NCBI GenBank assembly: GCA_037693485.1
Contig: CM075344.1
Coordinates: 23,954,501 to 24,018,500 of the forward strand
From: Kitagawia praeruptora
Lineage: Eukaryota; Streptophyta; Magnoliopsida; Apiales; Apiaceae
DNA length: 64,000 bases
Direction: 5' to 3'
Made by a program: the position numbers and the translations under genes. This document shows positions 51,852 through 64,000 of the stretch, in pieces. Numbering within the stretch: position 1 is the first letter of the stretch; each line of letters starts with the position of its first letter. Below the pieces are notes generated by a model. The model worked only from the letters and a program-made list of their open reading frames with translations. It searched no databases and was not told the origin of the DNA.

Positions 51852-53416
51852 CTAGCTTATAACCCGTGCAATGCACGGATTTCTTTTGACATGTAATTAA
51901 TTTTATTTTAAATTATTTTTTTATGTTATCATTATTTTCAATATTGTATTTTAATTTCAAAATTTAATATAAGTTTAATTAATGATATGCATGATTAAAA
52001 CTTATATTATACAATTTTAAAATAAATATGTGGTTGACGGAATTTGAACCTTGGAATATTACTAAATTAATTTATTCGTATAATATATCTAATCATTAGA
52101 TCTAACTGTTCCGATTTTTTACTAAAAATCTAATGATCATCATTTGTTGTATACAATTTTTTATTATATTTTGTTAGTGATTAGAAGATATGTTGTGATA
52201 TTTTTTGGATATATATTAATTAATGAAAGATTTTGTTTTAAATTAAAAGTTAACATGTTTTAATTAGAAAAAAATATTATTGATCGAAAGATATGATATT
52301 TTAGGTGTTTGTAAAAGGTAATATCATCAATTAAAAGTAAATGTTTTTTAATTTAAAAAGGCAATCGGCATATTATCATTAATTATATTATTTTATTATT
52401 TATCTTAATAATTAGGATGATCGTGTTTGTAGGTTTTTTTTATTATGTTATAAATTTATTTTATTATTTATTTTAATAATTAGGATGACCGTGTTGAAAA
52501 TTGAATTGACAAACTTTCAATACCCGTGTGATGCACGGTTTTCTTTTATTATGTTATGAATAATATTTAATATCAAAATTATGTTTTTATATAATAATTA
52601 TTTTTTAATAATTTTTCTAATTTTAATTTAATATAATTTAATATATTAATAATTGGAAAATTTGGTGTGATATTTTTGAGTATATATATTAATGATTGTA
52701 AGATTAGTTTTAAATAAAAAAGGTAATGTGTTTTAATTAGAAAGGAAATATTAATGATTGGAAGACATGACACGATTGATCTTCTTAAGGTGTTTATAAA
52801 AGGTAAGATCTTCAAATAAAAAAGGAAATATTAATGATTGAAAGATATGAAACGATTGATCGTTTTAGGTGTTAATAAAAGGTAATATCTTCAACTAAAA
52901 TAAATGTGAAAATGACAATCGACTAATTACCATTAATTATATTATGTTACTATTTATTTCAGGTGTGAAAAAGACAATCAACTAATTACCGTTAATTATG
53001 TTATGTTATTATTTATTTCAAGTGCTATATTTTTTTTAAAATTATGGTGTGATATTTTCGGGTATATATTAATGATTGTAAGATTTGTTTTAAATTGAAA
53101 AGGTAACGTGTTTTTTTTGTTTTTGTCAAGAAAGGTTAACGTATTTTAATTCGAAAGGAAATATTAATGATCGGAATTTATGATACAATTGATGTATTTT
53201 GTGTTTATAAAAGATAATATCTTCAACTAAAAGTAAATGTGAAAAAGACAATCGACTAATTACCATTAATTATATTATGTAATTATTTATCATAAGAGTA
53301 TTTATTTTTCTTTATAATGAAGGGTAAATAAGTAAATTCACGAAGTACCAAAAAACAGGTACCAAAAAACTGGTACCAAAACTTTCAATGTTTCGGAATT
53401 TATATAATAGTATAGA
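51852..53416 (-). mobile_element. Helitron, minus strand, 1,565 bp, relative of the gene 1 intron copy
   Basis: The minus-strand 5' end is A|TCTATACTATTATATAAATT at 53416. The 3' end is the hairpin CCGTGCATTGCACGG, then GTTATAAG and CTAG (51855-51852), then T. The last 38 bases differ from the 16420-18103 Helitron at only a few sites. A second, degenerate 3' hairpin (CCGTGCATCACACGG near 52522-52536) indicates a nested copy. Several internal blocks ending GGTAATATCATCAA or GGTAATATCTTCAA are repeated. No RepHel is visible. Confidence 0.8.
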
Positions 53417-56400
53417 TTAATTAATTTTATTAACAGGATATGAATAAATATATTTTTGAACTTACAAAAAAATCAAAATTTTGAAGATATGAATTTTATC
53501 CAAGTAATTTAAAATTTGATTTCAAATCCGATTTTTTCAGATTTTTAGTTAAGTTAGATTATAATTATTTAATATCGATTATAATTGTATAATATATATT
53601 ATAAAAATCAATTTATAATGTTAGATAATATGATTGTAATTGTCTTTATATTAAAAGAGTGGTTGATTAATAATGATTAATTATGAAATTTAATTTAAAA
53701 TATATAGTGGTATATCGTGATTGATTTCAAATTAAAATTGTGATTTTCTATTAAATATTTTTTAATTAAAAAAATAGATATTTATGGATATGTTTAATAA
53801 AATCATTATTGTATTTAAATTAGAAGTGTGAACTAACCATGATTAAAGAGGTAAGGTGAAATTGTAAATAAGGAAAGGTCTAAATTTTAGGAATTAGCTG
53901 TGATTGGTCCTAAAATAATTTCTCGATTCTAAATTTGTTTAAATGAATTTATTAATTATTTTATTAACAAATTGTGAATAAATATGTTTTTGAACCTTTT
54001 AAAAAATTGAGTTTTTGAAGATATGGATTTTATCCAAGTTAAATTTGTTCAATTTCGATTTTGTAATGTTGGATTATATGCATTTATTAATTAATTTTAT
54101 TAGCAAATTATGAACAAATAAATTTTTGAGGATAAAAAAATTAAATTTTTGAAGGTATGATTTTATCCAAGTTATTTAAAATCTGATTTCAAATCTGATT
54201 TTGTGAAATTTAATTTAAAATATATAATAGTATATTGTGATTGATTTCAAATTAAAATTGTGATTTTCTAGTAAATATTTTTTGATTTAAAAAATATGTA
54301 TTTATGTATATGTTTAATAAAATCAATATTGTATTTAAATTCGTTTAAAGGAATTTATTAATTATTTTATTAACAAATTGTGAATAAATATGTTTTTGAA
54401 CATTTCAAAAAATCGAGTTTTTGAAGATATAGATTTTATCCAAGTTATTTACAATTTGTTCAAATCTGATTTTGTAATGTTGACTTATATGCATTTATTA
54501 ATTAATTTTATTAACAAATTCTGGACAAATATATTTTTGAGCTTATATAAAAAAATCAAAATTTTGAAGGTATGGATTTATCCAAGTTATTTAAAATCTG
54601 ATTTCAAATCCGATTTTTTCAAATTTTTAGTTAAGTGAATAAATATATTTTTGAACCTTTTAAAAAATTGAGTTTTTGAAGATATGAATTTTATCCAAGC
54701 TATTTAAAATTTGTTCAAATCCAATTTTGTAGTGTTGGCTTATATGTATTTATTAATTAATTTTATTAACAGGATATGAATAAAAATATTTTTGAACTTA
54801 CAAAAAAATCAAAATTTTGAAGATATGAATTTTATCCAAGTAATTTAAAATTTGATTTCAAATCCGATTTTTTCAGATTTTTAGTTAAGTTAGATTATAA
54901 TTATTTAATATCGATTATAATTGTATAATATATATTATAAAAATCAATTTATAATGTAAGATAAAATGATTGTAATTGTCTTTATATTAAAAGAGTGGTT
55001 GATTAATAATGATTAATTATGAAATTTAATTTAAAATATATAGTGGTATATCATGATTGATTTCAAATTAAATTTATTAACAAATTCTGGACAAATATAT
55101 TTTTGAGCTTATATAAAAAAATCAAATTTTTGAAGGTATGGATTTATCCAAGTTATTTAAAATCTGATTTAAAATCCGATTTTTTCAAATTTTTAGTTAA
55201 GTGAATAAATATATTTTTGAACCTTTTAAAAAATTGAGTTTTTGAAGATATGAATTTTATCCAAGCTATTTAAAATTTGTTCAAATCCAATTTTGTAGTG
55301 TTGGCTTATATGTATTTATTAATTAATTTTATTAACAGGATATGAATAAATATATTTTTGAACTTACAAAAAAATCAAAATTTTGAAGATATGAATTTTA
55401 TCCAAGTAATTTAAAATTTGATTTCAAATCCGATTTTTTCAGATTTTTAGTTAAGTTAGATTATAATTATTTAATATCGATTATAATTATTTAATATCGA
55501 TTATAATTGTATAATATATATTATAAAAATCAATTTATAATGTATGATAATATGATTGTAATTGTCTTTATATTAAAAGAGTGGTTGATTAATAATGATT
55601 AATTATGAAATTTAATTTAAAATATATAGTGGTTTATCGTGATTGATTTCAAATTAAAATTTTGATTTTCTACTAAATATTTTTTAATTAAAAAAATAGA
55701 TATTTATGGATATGTTTAATAAAATTATTATTGTATTTAAATTAGAAGTGTGAACTAACCATGGTTAAAGAGGTAAGGTGAAATTGTAAATAAGGAAAGG
55801 TCTAAATTTTAGGAATTAGCTGTGATTGGTCCTAAAATAATTTCTCGATTCTAAATTTGTTTAAATGAATTTATTAATTATTTTATTAACAAATTGTGAA
55901 TAAATATGTTTTTAAACCTTTTAAAAAATTGAGTTTTTGAAGATATGGATTTTATCCAAGTTAAATTTGTTCAATTTCGATTTTGTAATGTTGGATTATA
56001 TGCATTTATTAATTAATTTTATTAACAAATTATGAACAAATAAATTTTTGAGGATAAAAAAATTAAATTTTTGAAGGTATGATTTTATCCAAGTTATTTA
56101 AAATCTGATTTCAAATCCGATTTTGTGAAATTTAATTTAAAATATATAATAGTATATTGTGATTGATTTCAAATTAAAATTGTGATTTTCTAGTAAATAT
56201 TTTTTGATTTAAAAAATATGTATTTATGTATATGTTTAATAAAATCAATATTGTATTTAAATTTGTTTAAATGAATTTATTAATTATTTTATTAACAAAT
56301 TGTGAATAAATATGTTTTTGAACATTTCAAAAAATCGAGTTTTTGAAGATATGGATTTTATCCAAGTTATTTACAATTTGTTCAAATATGATTTTGTAGT

Positions 56401-56432
56401 GTTGACTTATATGCATTTATTAATTAATTTTA

Positions 56433-58130
56433 TTAACAAATTCTGGACAAATATATATATATATTTTTTTTGAAATAAAAGTACTTGCATACATCATAAA
56501 TGAACTCAGGGGCATTCCCCTGCCATTCATAGAAACCTGGCATAGAAGTAGAAGCTCGAGCTAACGTATGAGCTACTACATTCGCAGATTTATAGATAAA
56601 TTGCACCTGTACTTCATCAAGGTGCTGAAAAGTATCAACACAATCAGCTACAATGGAGTGGAAATTTGATCTCCCAGACCCCCCCTTGCAGGCATCAACT
56701 AGTTGCTTTGAATCTGTTTCGAAAACACATTTTTTGAACCCCAAATGCTCAGCCCATTCTGCTGCATCCTTAAGGCTTCGGGCCTCTGCTTCTTTCACGC
56801 TCCATTCCCCTTCAATATCCATACATCTCGCATGCAAGAAACGCCCATCTGCATCTCTGATTATCGCCCCAGTACCAATACGTTGCAGCCCTGGTGTAAC
56901 CGCTGCATCCGTATTCACTTTAACCCATCCCATATCTGGCTTCTTCCACACTCTACTGCCCATATCCTGGCCTCGTTTGTTCTTCATTTCTTCCCGTTGA
57001 GCCTTCTTCCAGTCATCTAAAAATCTTAGTGCTGCTGCTTTCGTTCCATACATTGACATATTGATATGATCCCATACCCACTTATTTCTGCGATTCCAAA
57101 GACTCCAGCACAACAACGTTACTATAGCAGCCTGGTCCCTTGTACACTGATCAAAGATTCTCTTAAACACATCTAGGACATTTTCATATGGCATGTACTG
57201 AATCAGACTTGCAAGCCCAACAGCATCCCACACAGCTCTTGCAAAGATACAATCAAAGAAAACATGAATGCTATTTTCCTCTTGACCATGACACCACGAA
57301 CACGCAGTTGCAATATCAACCCTTTTGTTTCTCAGATAAACAGCAGTAGGTAAACACAATCTACAAGCACGCCATACCAAATGAACAACCTTGCTTGGTA
57401 ATTTCAGTGACCATAGTTTCCTCCAAAAGCTCGTATCTGCTGTACTCCTTTCCCCTCTCAACTGTCTATAACAACTCTTAACTGAAAATTCCCCCTTTTC
57501 TTCAAACATCCAATACCCCGAGTCCGTCGTCTCCTTCCTAGGCAATGCAATCTTCGAAATTAACATTCTGTCCCTATCATTGAAGATGTCTCTCAAAACT
57601 TCTTCATCCCATTTCCTTTCTCCTATTTTCATCAAATTCTCCACTCTAATATCTTCCCACTGTGAAGGTTTCTCAGTTGTAAGCATACCATTCTCTACTG
57701 TTGGAAGCCAAAGCACTTTCCAAACAAACGTATCCTTACCATCACCTATCCTCTTCCTACACCCTTGTTTCACCAAGTCCTGAGCCGATAAGATGCTACG
57801 CCACATATAGCTAGGATTACCTCCCAATTTAGCATTCAAAAAATCTGTTCTAGGAAAATATCGAGCTTTCAATATACTTGTAACAAAACTGTTCTCCCCA
57901 TTTACTAGCCTCCACCCTTGTTTTGCAAGCATCGCTCTATTAAACTGCTGCAAATCTTTATATCCCAAACCACCATTCTCCTTAGTTTCACACATTCTTT
58001 CCCACGCCATCCACTTCACACCCTTGCGTTGACCTCCATTGCCCCACCAAAATTTATTCATTTGCCTCTGAATCGTATTACACACTTCAGTTGGTATAAT
58101 CATGAGGTTCATCCAAAAATTCGGCACCAC
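56433..58130 (-). pseudogene. LINE ORF2 C-terminal part: zf-RVT and plant-type RNase H
   Basis: The 565-codon open frame lacks the endonuclease and the catalytic RT core. It starts in the RT thumb/connection (WWGNGGQRKGVKWMAW, GGLGYKDL). The zf-RVT region lies about 210-300 (FSVKSCYRQL, FWRKLWSLKLPSKVVHLVWR, CSWCHGQEENSIHVFFDC). A type-I RNase H domain of the RVT_3 kind spans about 395-525, with acidic residues in VNTDAAV, EAEARSL and ETDSKQL and a late VVAHTLAR. The uninterrupted frame indicates a fairly young insertion. The frame runs through the A-run into the array (KKNIYIY), so no LINE stop codon or 3'UTR is visible. It is a dead fragment as a transposon. Confidence 0.85.
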
Positions 58131-58140
58131 TTGACCCGTT
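56453..58140 (-). mobile_element. 5'-truncated L1-type LINE inserted in the array
   Basis: The insert interrupts an array unit between GACAAATATAT and TTTTTGAGCTTAT, words that are contiguous in sister units (54527 and 55095). On the minus strand it begins abruptly inside the RT region at 58140 and ends in a short A-run (about 56463-56470) followed by TA repeats. The target duplication is blurred by A-rich sequence on both sides. Loss of the 5' end is usual for target-primed reverse transcription. Confidence 0.85.
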
Positions 58141-58880
58141 TTTGAGCTTATATAAAAAAATCAAATTTTTGAAGGTATGGATTTATCCAAGTTATTTAAA
58201 ATCTGATTTCAAATCCGATTTTTTCAAATTTTTAGTTAAGTGAATAAATATATTTTTGAACCTTTTAAAAAATTGAGTTTTTGAAGATATGAATTTTATC
58301 CAAGCTATTTAAAATTTGTTCAAATCCAATTTTGTAGTGTTGGCTTATATGTATTTATTAATTAATTTTATTAACAGGATATGAATAAATATATTTTTGA
58401 ACTTACAAAAAAATCAAAATTTTGAAGATATGAATTTTATCCAAGTAATTTAAAATTTGATTTCAAATCCGATTTTTTCAGATTTTTAGTTAAGTTAGAT
58501 TATAATTATTTAATATCGATTATAATTGTATAATATATATTATAAAAATCAATTTATAATGTAAGATAATATGATTGTAATTGTCTTTATATTAAAAGAG
58601 TGGTTGATTAATAATGATTAATTATGAAATTTAATTTAAAATATATAGTGGTATATCATGATTGATTTCAAATTAAAATTGTGATTTTCTACTAAATATT
58701 TTTTAATTAAAAAAATAGATATTTATGGATATGTTTAATAAAATCATTATTGTATTTAAATTAGAAGTGTGAACTAACCATGGTTAAAGAGGTAAGGTGA
58801 AATTGTAAATAAGGAAAGGTCTAAATTTTAGGAATTAGCTGTGATTGGTCCTAAAATAATTTCTCGATTCTTATTGGTTA

Positions 58881-59290
58881 ACTGAAGTGTGGTAGACTCA
58901 GGTATGATAATAAAGGATAAGTAAACATCTTTTAATTGAAAAAAACAATCAGCTAATTATCATTAATTATATTATTAAATGCAGTTGCGCAGCTACTTTT
59001 TGCTTAAATGCCAGTACATTTGTCCAACTGTTTTCTACTTGATTGCAAATAAAAGTCTAAATTCTATCATTAAATCGCTTTCTACTTATCAATATTTTCT
59101 AATAATTTTTAATTTTATCCCTCATCAGTCTCACCAACAAGTGCATTAATCTTTCAACTGTTACATTCCGGTACGTTCAATTACATCTCTAATGACTTCT
59201 TTTCCCATAAATGTAAATTTTACGATGATAACCTAACTCTTATCTCTAGTATATTTATTAAAATCTAAAGGCAAGCGTTACTCAAGTTAT
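58881..59290. other. AT-rich spacer after the array
   Basis: It contains Helitron-like words (AAACAATCAGCTAATTATCATTAATTATATTATT near 58950-58985 resembles 52910-52945). No gene is seen. Confidence 0.4.
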
Positions 59291-59301
59291 TAGACTTCCC
59301 C

Positions 59302-60014
59302 TATAAAAGGAATTGATCCGGATTGCAAGGGACATACTTGTGAGATAAAGATAAAGTAGAAATCATTTAGCATTATACAAGGATAAAAAGATGTTTGATT
59401 TTTCAAAATTGTATATCAATCGATGCAACACATTTCATTTTCGTTTGAAGTTGTATAAATGTCATAGAAGGAAGCAAAGAAATAATGCAGGTAGAAGATT
59501 TATTTTAAGCTTGTATATTTGCATACATTTACATGTTTTTGCATATTACAAAAACAGAAATTGATAAATTTGAAAATTCATGTAAGAAAAAAATGTTAAA
59601 CTACAATACATTTTTTAAATTAAGAATTAATATATTCATCTTCTTTTTAAATTAGATCTTTCCTCCTCCTATGACGGAAATTATTAAGGATTATTCATGG
59701 TACATCAATTTCTTAAGGTACAATTTAATATTTTTTTCCTTACATAACGATATATTACATTTGTTAACTACAATATATTATTTCGCATATCAATTTTTAA
59801 CATTTTTTTGATGAGTTTCGTTTTCAGTTATAATGTCTTCCGAGTCTCGGGTTCAAATATGACGGAAAACAAAAAATCACCGGTTGAACTCCGGCCTCAA
59901 CTTTCCAACAACAAGTGGAGATGCACATCTTACAATGTAACCTCATCTCCCTGTCCGATCGCCACTTCTACCTTACTCACACCAGTGAAAACACTAGTTC
60001 TAACATTGCTGTAA
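59302..60014 (+). CDS. Doubtful short spliced gene or gene relic
   Basis: A TATAAAAGG box at 59302-59310 lies about 80 bp upstream of an ATG at 59391. A 100-nt frame (starting Met-Phe-Asp-Phe-Ser-Lys, basic, Cys-containing) ends at a CAG|GTAGAA donor (59490). Two further open stretches could be later exons: about 59656-59718 (ATCTTTCC...TTAAG|GTAC) and 59828-60014 (TTTTCAG|TTATAATG, ending TAA). The phases do not all agree cleanly, and nothing in the peptide is recognised. It may be a decayed small gene or chance. Confidence 0.2.
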
Positions 60015-60792
60015 AATCTTCATCTAAAACCTTCTCCCTACATGTTAATTAATTAACAATATTTTTCTACCGATCAATAAATTTCTTTATTATACGGGAT
60101 AATGAAGTCTTGTTCAAATCCCGTTATACTACTGGGCTGATGTTCTTTTCAAGATGACTATGCAACTAGAAATGTAAAGTGCACAACACATTCTTTTTAT
60201 GAATTTTATTATGTTTGAACATGGAAGTATATATATAAGCATAGTTAATTTCTTTGTAACAGTCCAAAATTAAGCTTTAGAAATTTAATAAAGTATATGT
60301 ATGTGAAATATTAGTCATCGTAATAATATATATTATTGTGTTTGGTTGGGATGCATGAAAATTGAAGGAATGATATGAAATTCAAAATTTAATATGTGTA
60401 ATTGTACATATATTTCATTTCTTGCTTCATTTCTTTTTTAACAATCTAAACTAGAATTTACACACCTCATTTAAAAATCATACCTATTTTCTTCATAATT
60501 TCTATCATAATTAATTTTCACTAACTTAATTTTTTCCAAAACTTTTCTTCTTCCTTCATGGTTTTCGCTGATTTAACTTATTTCATTTCATTATATTCCA
60601 ATCTGTTAAACAAGATACAAGATATGTGATGCAGTTACGTATTATTGTATGTAATTATTTATTATATCATATTGATATTTGATAAGCATTTGCAAACGGA
60701 TATCATTCTAATCATTACGGTTGATTCATTTATTCTAAAACCAACACTAAATGTAATAACTATACTTATGTGGTTGAGATTTCTTGTTATAA
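60015..60792. other. AT-rich intergenic DNA
   Basis: No gene or well-bounded repeat is seen. A short T-rich and A-rich inverted character around 60300-60620 hints at an old MITE, not bounded. Confidence 0.4.
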
Positions 60793-60822
60793 CTAGCATG
60801 ATAGCCCGTGCAAAGCACGGGC
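60793..60822 (-). mobile_element. Helitron 3' terminus, minus strand
   Basis: A perfect hairpin CCCGTGC-TTT-GCACGGG (minus strand, 60821-60805) is followed by CTATCATG and CTAG (60796-60793) and T. The 5' end should lie at higher coordinates; a possible one near 61075 is not convincing. Confidence 0.65.
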
Positions 60823-63800
60823 CATATCTTAATCCGTATAATTTTTTCCAAATGTTGTCAAAGAGTCTTTCATTTCTTATCTGTTTCACGTGTCTCGGTC
60901 TATCTATAATCAGTGGTTGATCGTTCTAATTTAAAATATTAGTATATTCTAAATCCTAAATACCATATTTATAGCGTTGTTTGTTCAATGTGTGAACGAT
61001 GACCGGTAAATGCGGTAAATAAAAGTTAATCATTAGCTGTCACGTATTACAACAATAATAGTATGCCCTATAGTCTATTTTTGTGACAACCGGGTCAAAC
61101 CCGAGCCTTTTTCTGAAATCGGGTCAAAGCTCGTTTCCGAATTCGAAATAAATTGAAGTACACTGGTCCAAATGTAACATCTTGGATAATCTACAAGTCC
61201 ATCACAGGCCCCAAAAAAATCATGATTTGTTGGTGCAATTGGTGATAGTACTTTGCCTTATATAGTCAACTAAAGCTCCAACCTCCTCGATGTGGGAATG
61301 TTACAAAACTTATAAACAAGATTTATAATGTAACAATATTATTACCTAATTGAGAACAAAATTTCAAACTAAGTACAATTTAATTTTAAATTTAACAATG
61401 AAACATTTTCCATGATAATCTTGTATACTCGTTTAATAGGATAAAAATACAATATATTTTTATGTGTTAACCATGTTGAATTCCTTAAGTACAAGAAAGA
61501 TTTTAAAATTGTTATATAATTAACTCATATTTAACAAAATTTAGAGACTAAATAGGTGTTCTCTTTGTAATTGAGGTTGCTTTGAAAAGAATTATCCTTT
61601 AATTTATAAAATATATTATGATAGTTTGCATTATATTACACTCATAGAGTTTGCCATTTAAAAAGTTTATATTTGAACACAATATCATATATATATATAT
61701 TATTTATACTATTATATTAAAGACGAATTTAAGATAACCCGTTGATCAGTAAAATAAATTCAACTATTTTGAATCGTAGGCACAATAATTTTAATAGATC
61801 TATTATCACTTTTTACCCATCTTCCCACCTCATATATACTAAAACTTATTCCCTTCTCCTCCCTCTGACCACGTTATATATGCGCATTCATCTTACCCCG
61901 ACCACCTCTCTTTTATTTTTGGCGACCTTAAATTTGTTCATTTTTCCTTCGTTCAACCATCTCTAATTCATATTTAGTAACCTCTCTTCGAATTGTATTT
62001 TCAAAATTCCTCAAATTTGATTGATTTCGGAGAATGATGATTATCACATAGACCCAAATTTAAATTTATTTTAACTATCTAACCTTCAAATACAAAATTA
62101 TGTTCATCTCCATTACTCAAATTATACATGTCTTTCCGTTTCAATGTGGTAATTATAGAACATCTATAAAACTAAATATAATAATTTTATATTTTAAAAT
62201 CAAGTTTAACATTGCATTGGAATAATGTATTTTATAATGTTTTATTATAAAAATAACACATTTTCTAACATTACATTGGACATATTCTTAGAAAGATAAT
62301 CAACATTAAAGTAGTAGAATATCGAATACCTTGTAGTATATGTTTAAGAAATAAATGAACTCAAAATATATGAAAAGTGTAGCATTGTATATTTCTGTTA
62401 ATTTTTGTGTTGTCTTTTAAGTCATAACATCTTAGAAATTACTTAGAATATTTGTGTTACTAGTAGATTAAAATACATTATTGGCTTGCAAAAATTTAGA
62501 TAAAGAAAAAAATAAAAAAAATGAATAAACTATTTTGTAATCATACGTAGCTAAGGAATCCATTATCCATTATATATATTATAGGCCAACAAGGTCTTTC
62601 AAGGCTATTTAGTAACTTATGTATTTACCCCTCGACTATATTAATATATTAAAAAATGTTGGTAATGAGAATTTAACCCAAGTTCTTTGGGTTAGAAATA
62701 AATTATGTTCCCATCTTCAACCACTACACAAAAAAAGAAATTTATGTTAACTTTTTAAAAACCATTTACTACATGCACAAATAACTCACATGTTCTATTT
62801 TATTTAATATTACTACCTTACTGAGAATTAAAATGTTTAATTAAATGAATTATCTTATCTATCTATTATGTTTAGTACAAGCATCAAATGAATTATGTTG
62901 TTTATGTATTATATTTAATATAGGCTTAAATGATTTTTAACGAGTTATAAAAAATTAAGTGTACACATTATACTAATTTAAAACATGATTTTTGTGATCA
63001 ATTAAATAATTTACATATGAGATACAAATACTGTATTGATTTTTAATTAAATATAAAAAGCATAGTTGGGTTAGGACACGACATTATAAATTAGATAATA
63101 GATGCAATATAATTAATTATGAGATTAAGATGTATATTTATGTTAATGAAAGATAGATATTTAAAAAAAATACTAAATTGTATATATAATACACAAAGTA
63201 TAATAATCGATTAGTTGAATTTAAAAATTAAATTCAAAAAATAACCAGTTACATAGTATTTAAAAGAAAATTAAAATTTAAGGTTAAAAAGGTGAATTTT
63301 TAAAATAAGACTACACATATACATATTTATATTATTATTGTTGGTTACTTATGGAGTTTCAAGGAAGAATTAACTATAAATTATAAATAATAATCATATA
63401 TTTCATATTATCATTCAATTTGTAAGAAAAAAATATAGTCATGTATTTTTTATGAATGCATCATTATCAGTATCAACACTAACAACACATCGCTAACACC
63501 ACTATCACCATCACAGCCATACCACCACCAACACACACAATCGCTACAATCACAAGTGAAATCACTAAAATTTATGCTGCAATCAAATCAACATCAGCCT
63601 CTACATCACTAAAAATCAAAATGATAGTAAAATGACCGAACATTCAACTTAAATCACTAAATTTGAACCCAAATCACTAAAATTTTGAACGCAAATTATC
63701 AAAATTTCCAAAATCTGAAATTCTTAAAGTGTTCGAAGGTGCTGGTGTTGGCGGTAGTAGAGTGGGTTAAAACGACATCAATGGGCTTTATAAACTCAGA

Positions 63801-64000
63801 TCTTATGTGAGAGGACGAAAAGTGAGATGAATGAGCGAGCGAAATAATAAGGTGGTTGGAATTCATGACAAACGTGGTTGCAAGTTCTTTCTAGAATGTT
63901 GGTCGATTTGGTGACACGAAAGAATTGTTGAGTGACAATGGTTTATAGATATATATACACAGAATGTACAAGTGGGGAAAAGGTGGTGATAACTTTAGTG
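60823..64000. other. AT-rich intergenic DNA
   Basis: No gene is supported. A Helitron-5'-like TATACTATTATATTAAAG occurs near 61708 on the plus strand. The segment 61082-61305 has TG...CA ends and a GATGTGGGAATGTTACA end like some LTRs, but lacks a TSD. The last 600 bp are simple ACC/ATC-rich sequence followed by unremarkable DNA. Confidence 0.4.

Larger units (their letters stand above)
53417..58880 (+). repeat. Higher-order AT-rich tandem array, about 1.35-kb unit, broken by a LINE
   Basis: The block beginning TTATTAACAGGATATGAATA recurs at about 53429, 54765, 55331 and 58370. Spacing is 1.34 kb, 0.57 kb and, after removing the LINE, 1.35 kb; the second unit is internally deleted after about 55070. 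Each large unit is itself made of about 115-125-bp sub-repeats of the form AAATTxTGAAxAAATATxTTTTTGA...GAAGxTATGxATTTTATCCAAG...TTTATTAATTAATTTTATT. Similarity between large units is very high. The array ends near 58870 at CTCGATTCT. Confidence 0.85.

Noticed and set aside
51852..53416. MITE or LTR remnant
   Set aside because: There are no inverted termini or TSD, while the A|TC start and hairpin-CTAG|T end fit a Helitron.
61082..61305. Solo LTR with TG...CA ends
   Set aside because: The flanking five bases differ (ATTTT and AAACT) and no related copy is in the window.

Overview
The window is nuclear DNA of a flowering plant, most likely a eudicot and perhaps an asterid; the species cannot be named from sequence alone. 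The evidence is AT-rich intergenic DNA, GT-AG introns, a GRF-INTERACTING FACTOR (SS18/SNH) gene, initiator-Met-tRNA primer sites in LTR retrotransposons, Stowaway and hAT MITEs, and several Helitrons ending in hairpin-CTAG. Only two convincing host genes are present. Most of the rest is mobile DNA, much of it nested, and many insertions can be bounded by exact target-site duplications (TSDs).

Layout. 0.5-2.7 kb: an internally deleted Mutator-like element (MULE) with a 9-bp TSD, a transposase C-terminal remnant and a solo-LTR-like block. 3.0-7.5 kb: minus-strand Helitrons in tandem. 7.6-8.2 kb: a poly(A)-tailed retroelement. 8.3-18.8 kb: host gene 1 (plus strand, 14 coding exons, about 769 aa, coiled coil plus a conserved C-terminal domain). 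Its introns hold a decaying minisatellite, a hAT element, a hAT MITE, and a Helitron cluster with a Stowaway. Its stop codon is split by the last intron. 19.3-22.6 kb: two adjacent MULEs, the first with a third MULE nested inside.

23.4-34.7 kb: host gene 2 (minus strand, convergent with gene 1), a GIF transcriptional co-activator of about 232 aa. Its 7-kb second coding intron holds a young Ty3/gypsy element that lacks reverse transcriptase and RNase H. Its 5'UTR intron holds a hAT MITE and a Stowaway. 36.0-36.9 kb: a MULE with a GC-richer interior (possible Pack-MULE). 37.2-50.6 kb: a probable Helitron split by a very young 12.5-kb Copia/SIRE-like element whose two LTRs look identical. That element carries gag, pol and an unusual 1,218-aa third ORF. 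51.2-53.4 kb: more Helitron DNA. 53.4-58.9 kb: a higher-order tandem array interrupted by a 5'-truncated LINE. 58.9-64 kb: AT-rich DNA with one Helitron terminus and one doubtful short gene.

The two host genes have no evident functional link. The mobile elements account for gene length mainly through intron expansion. The most interesting leads are ORF3 of the SIRE-like element, the octamer CAGAGTTT scattered through that whole element, the RT-less but recently moved Ty3 element, and the MULE interiors built from repeated short inverted motifs.
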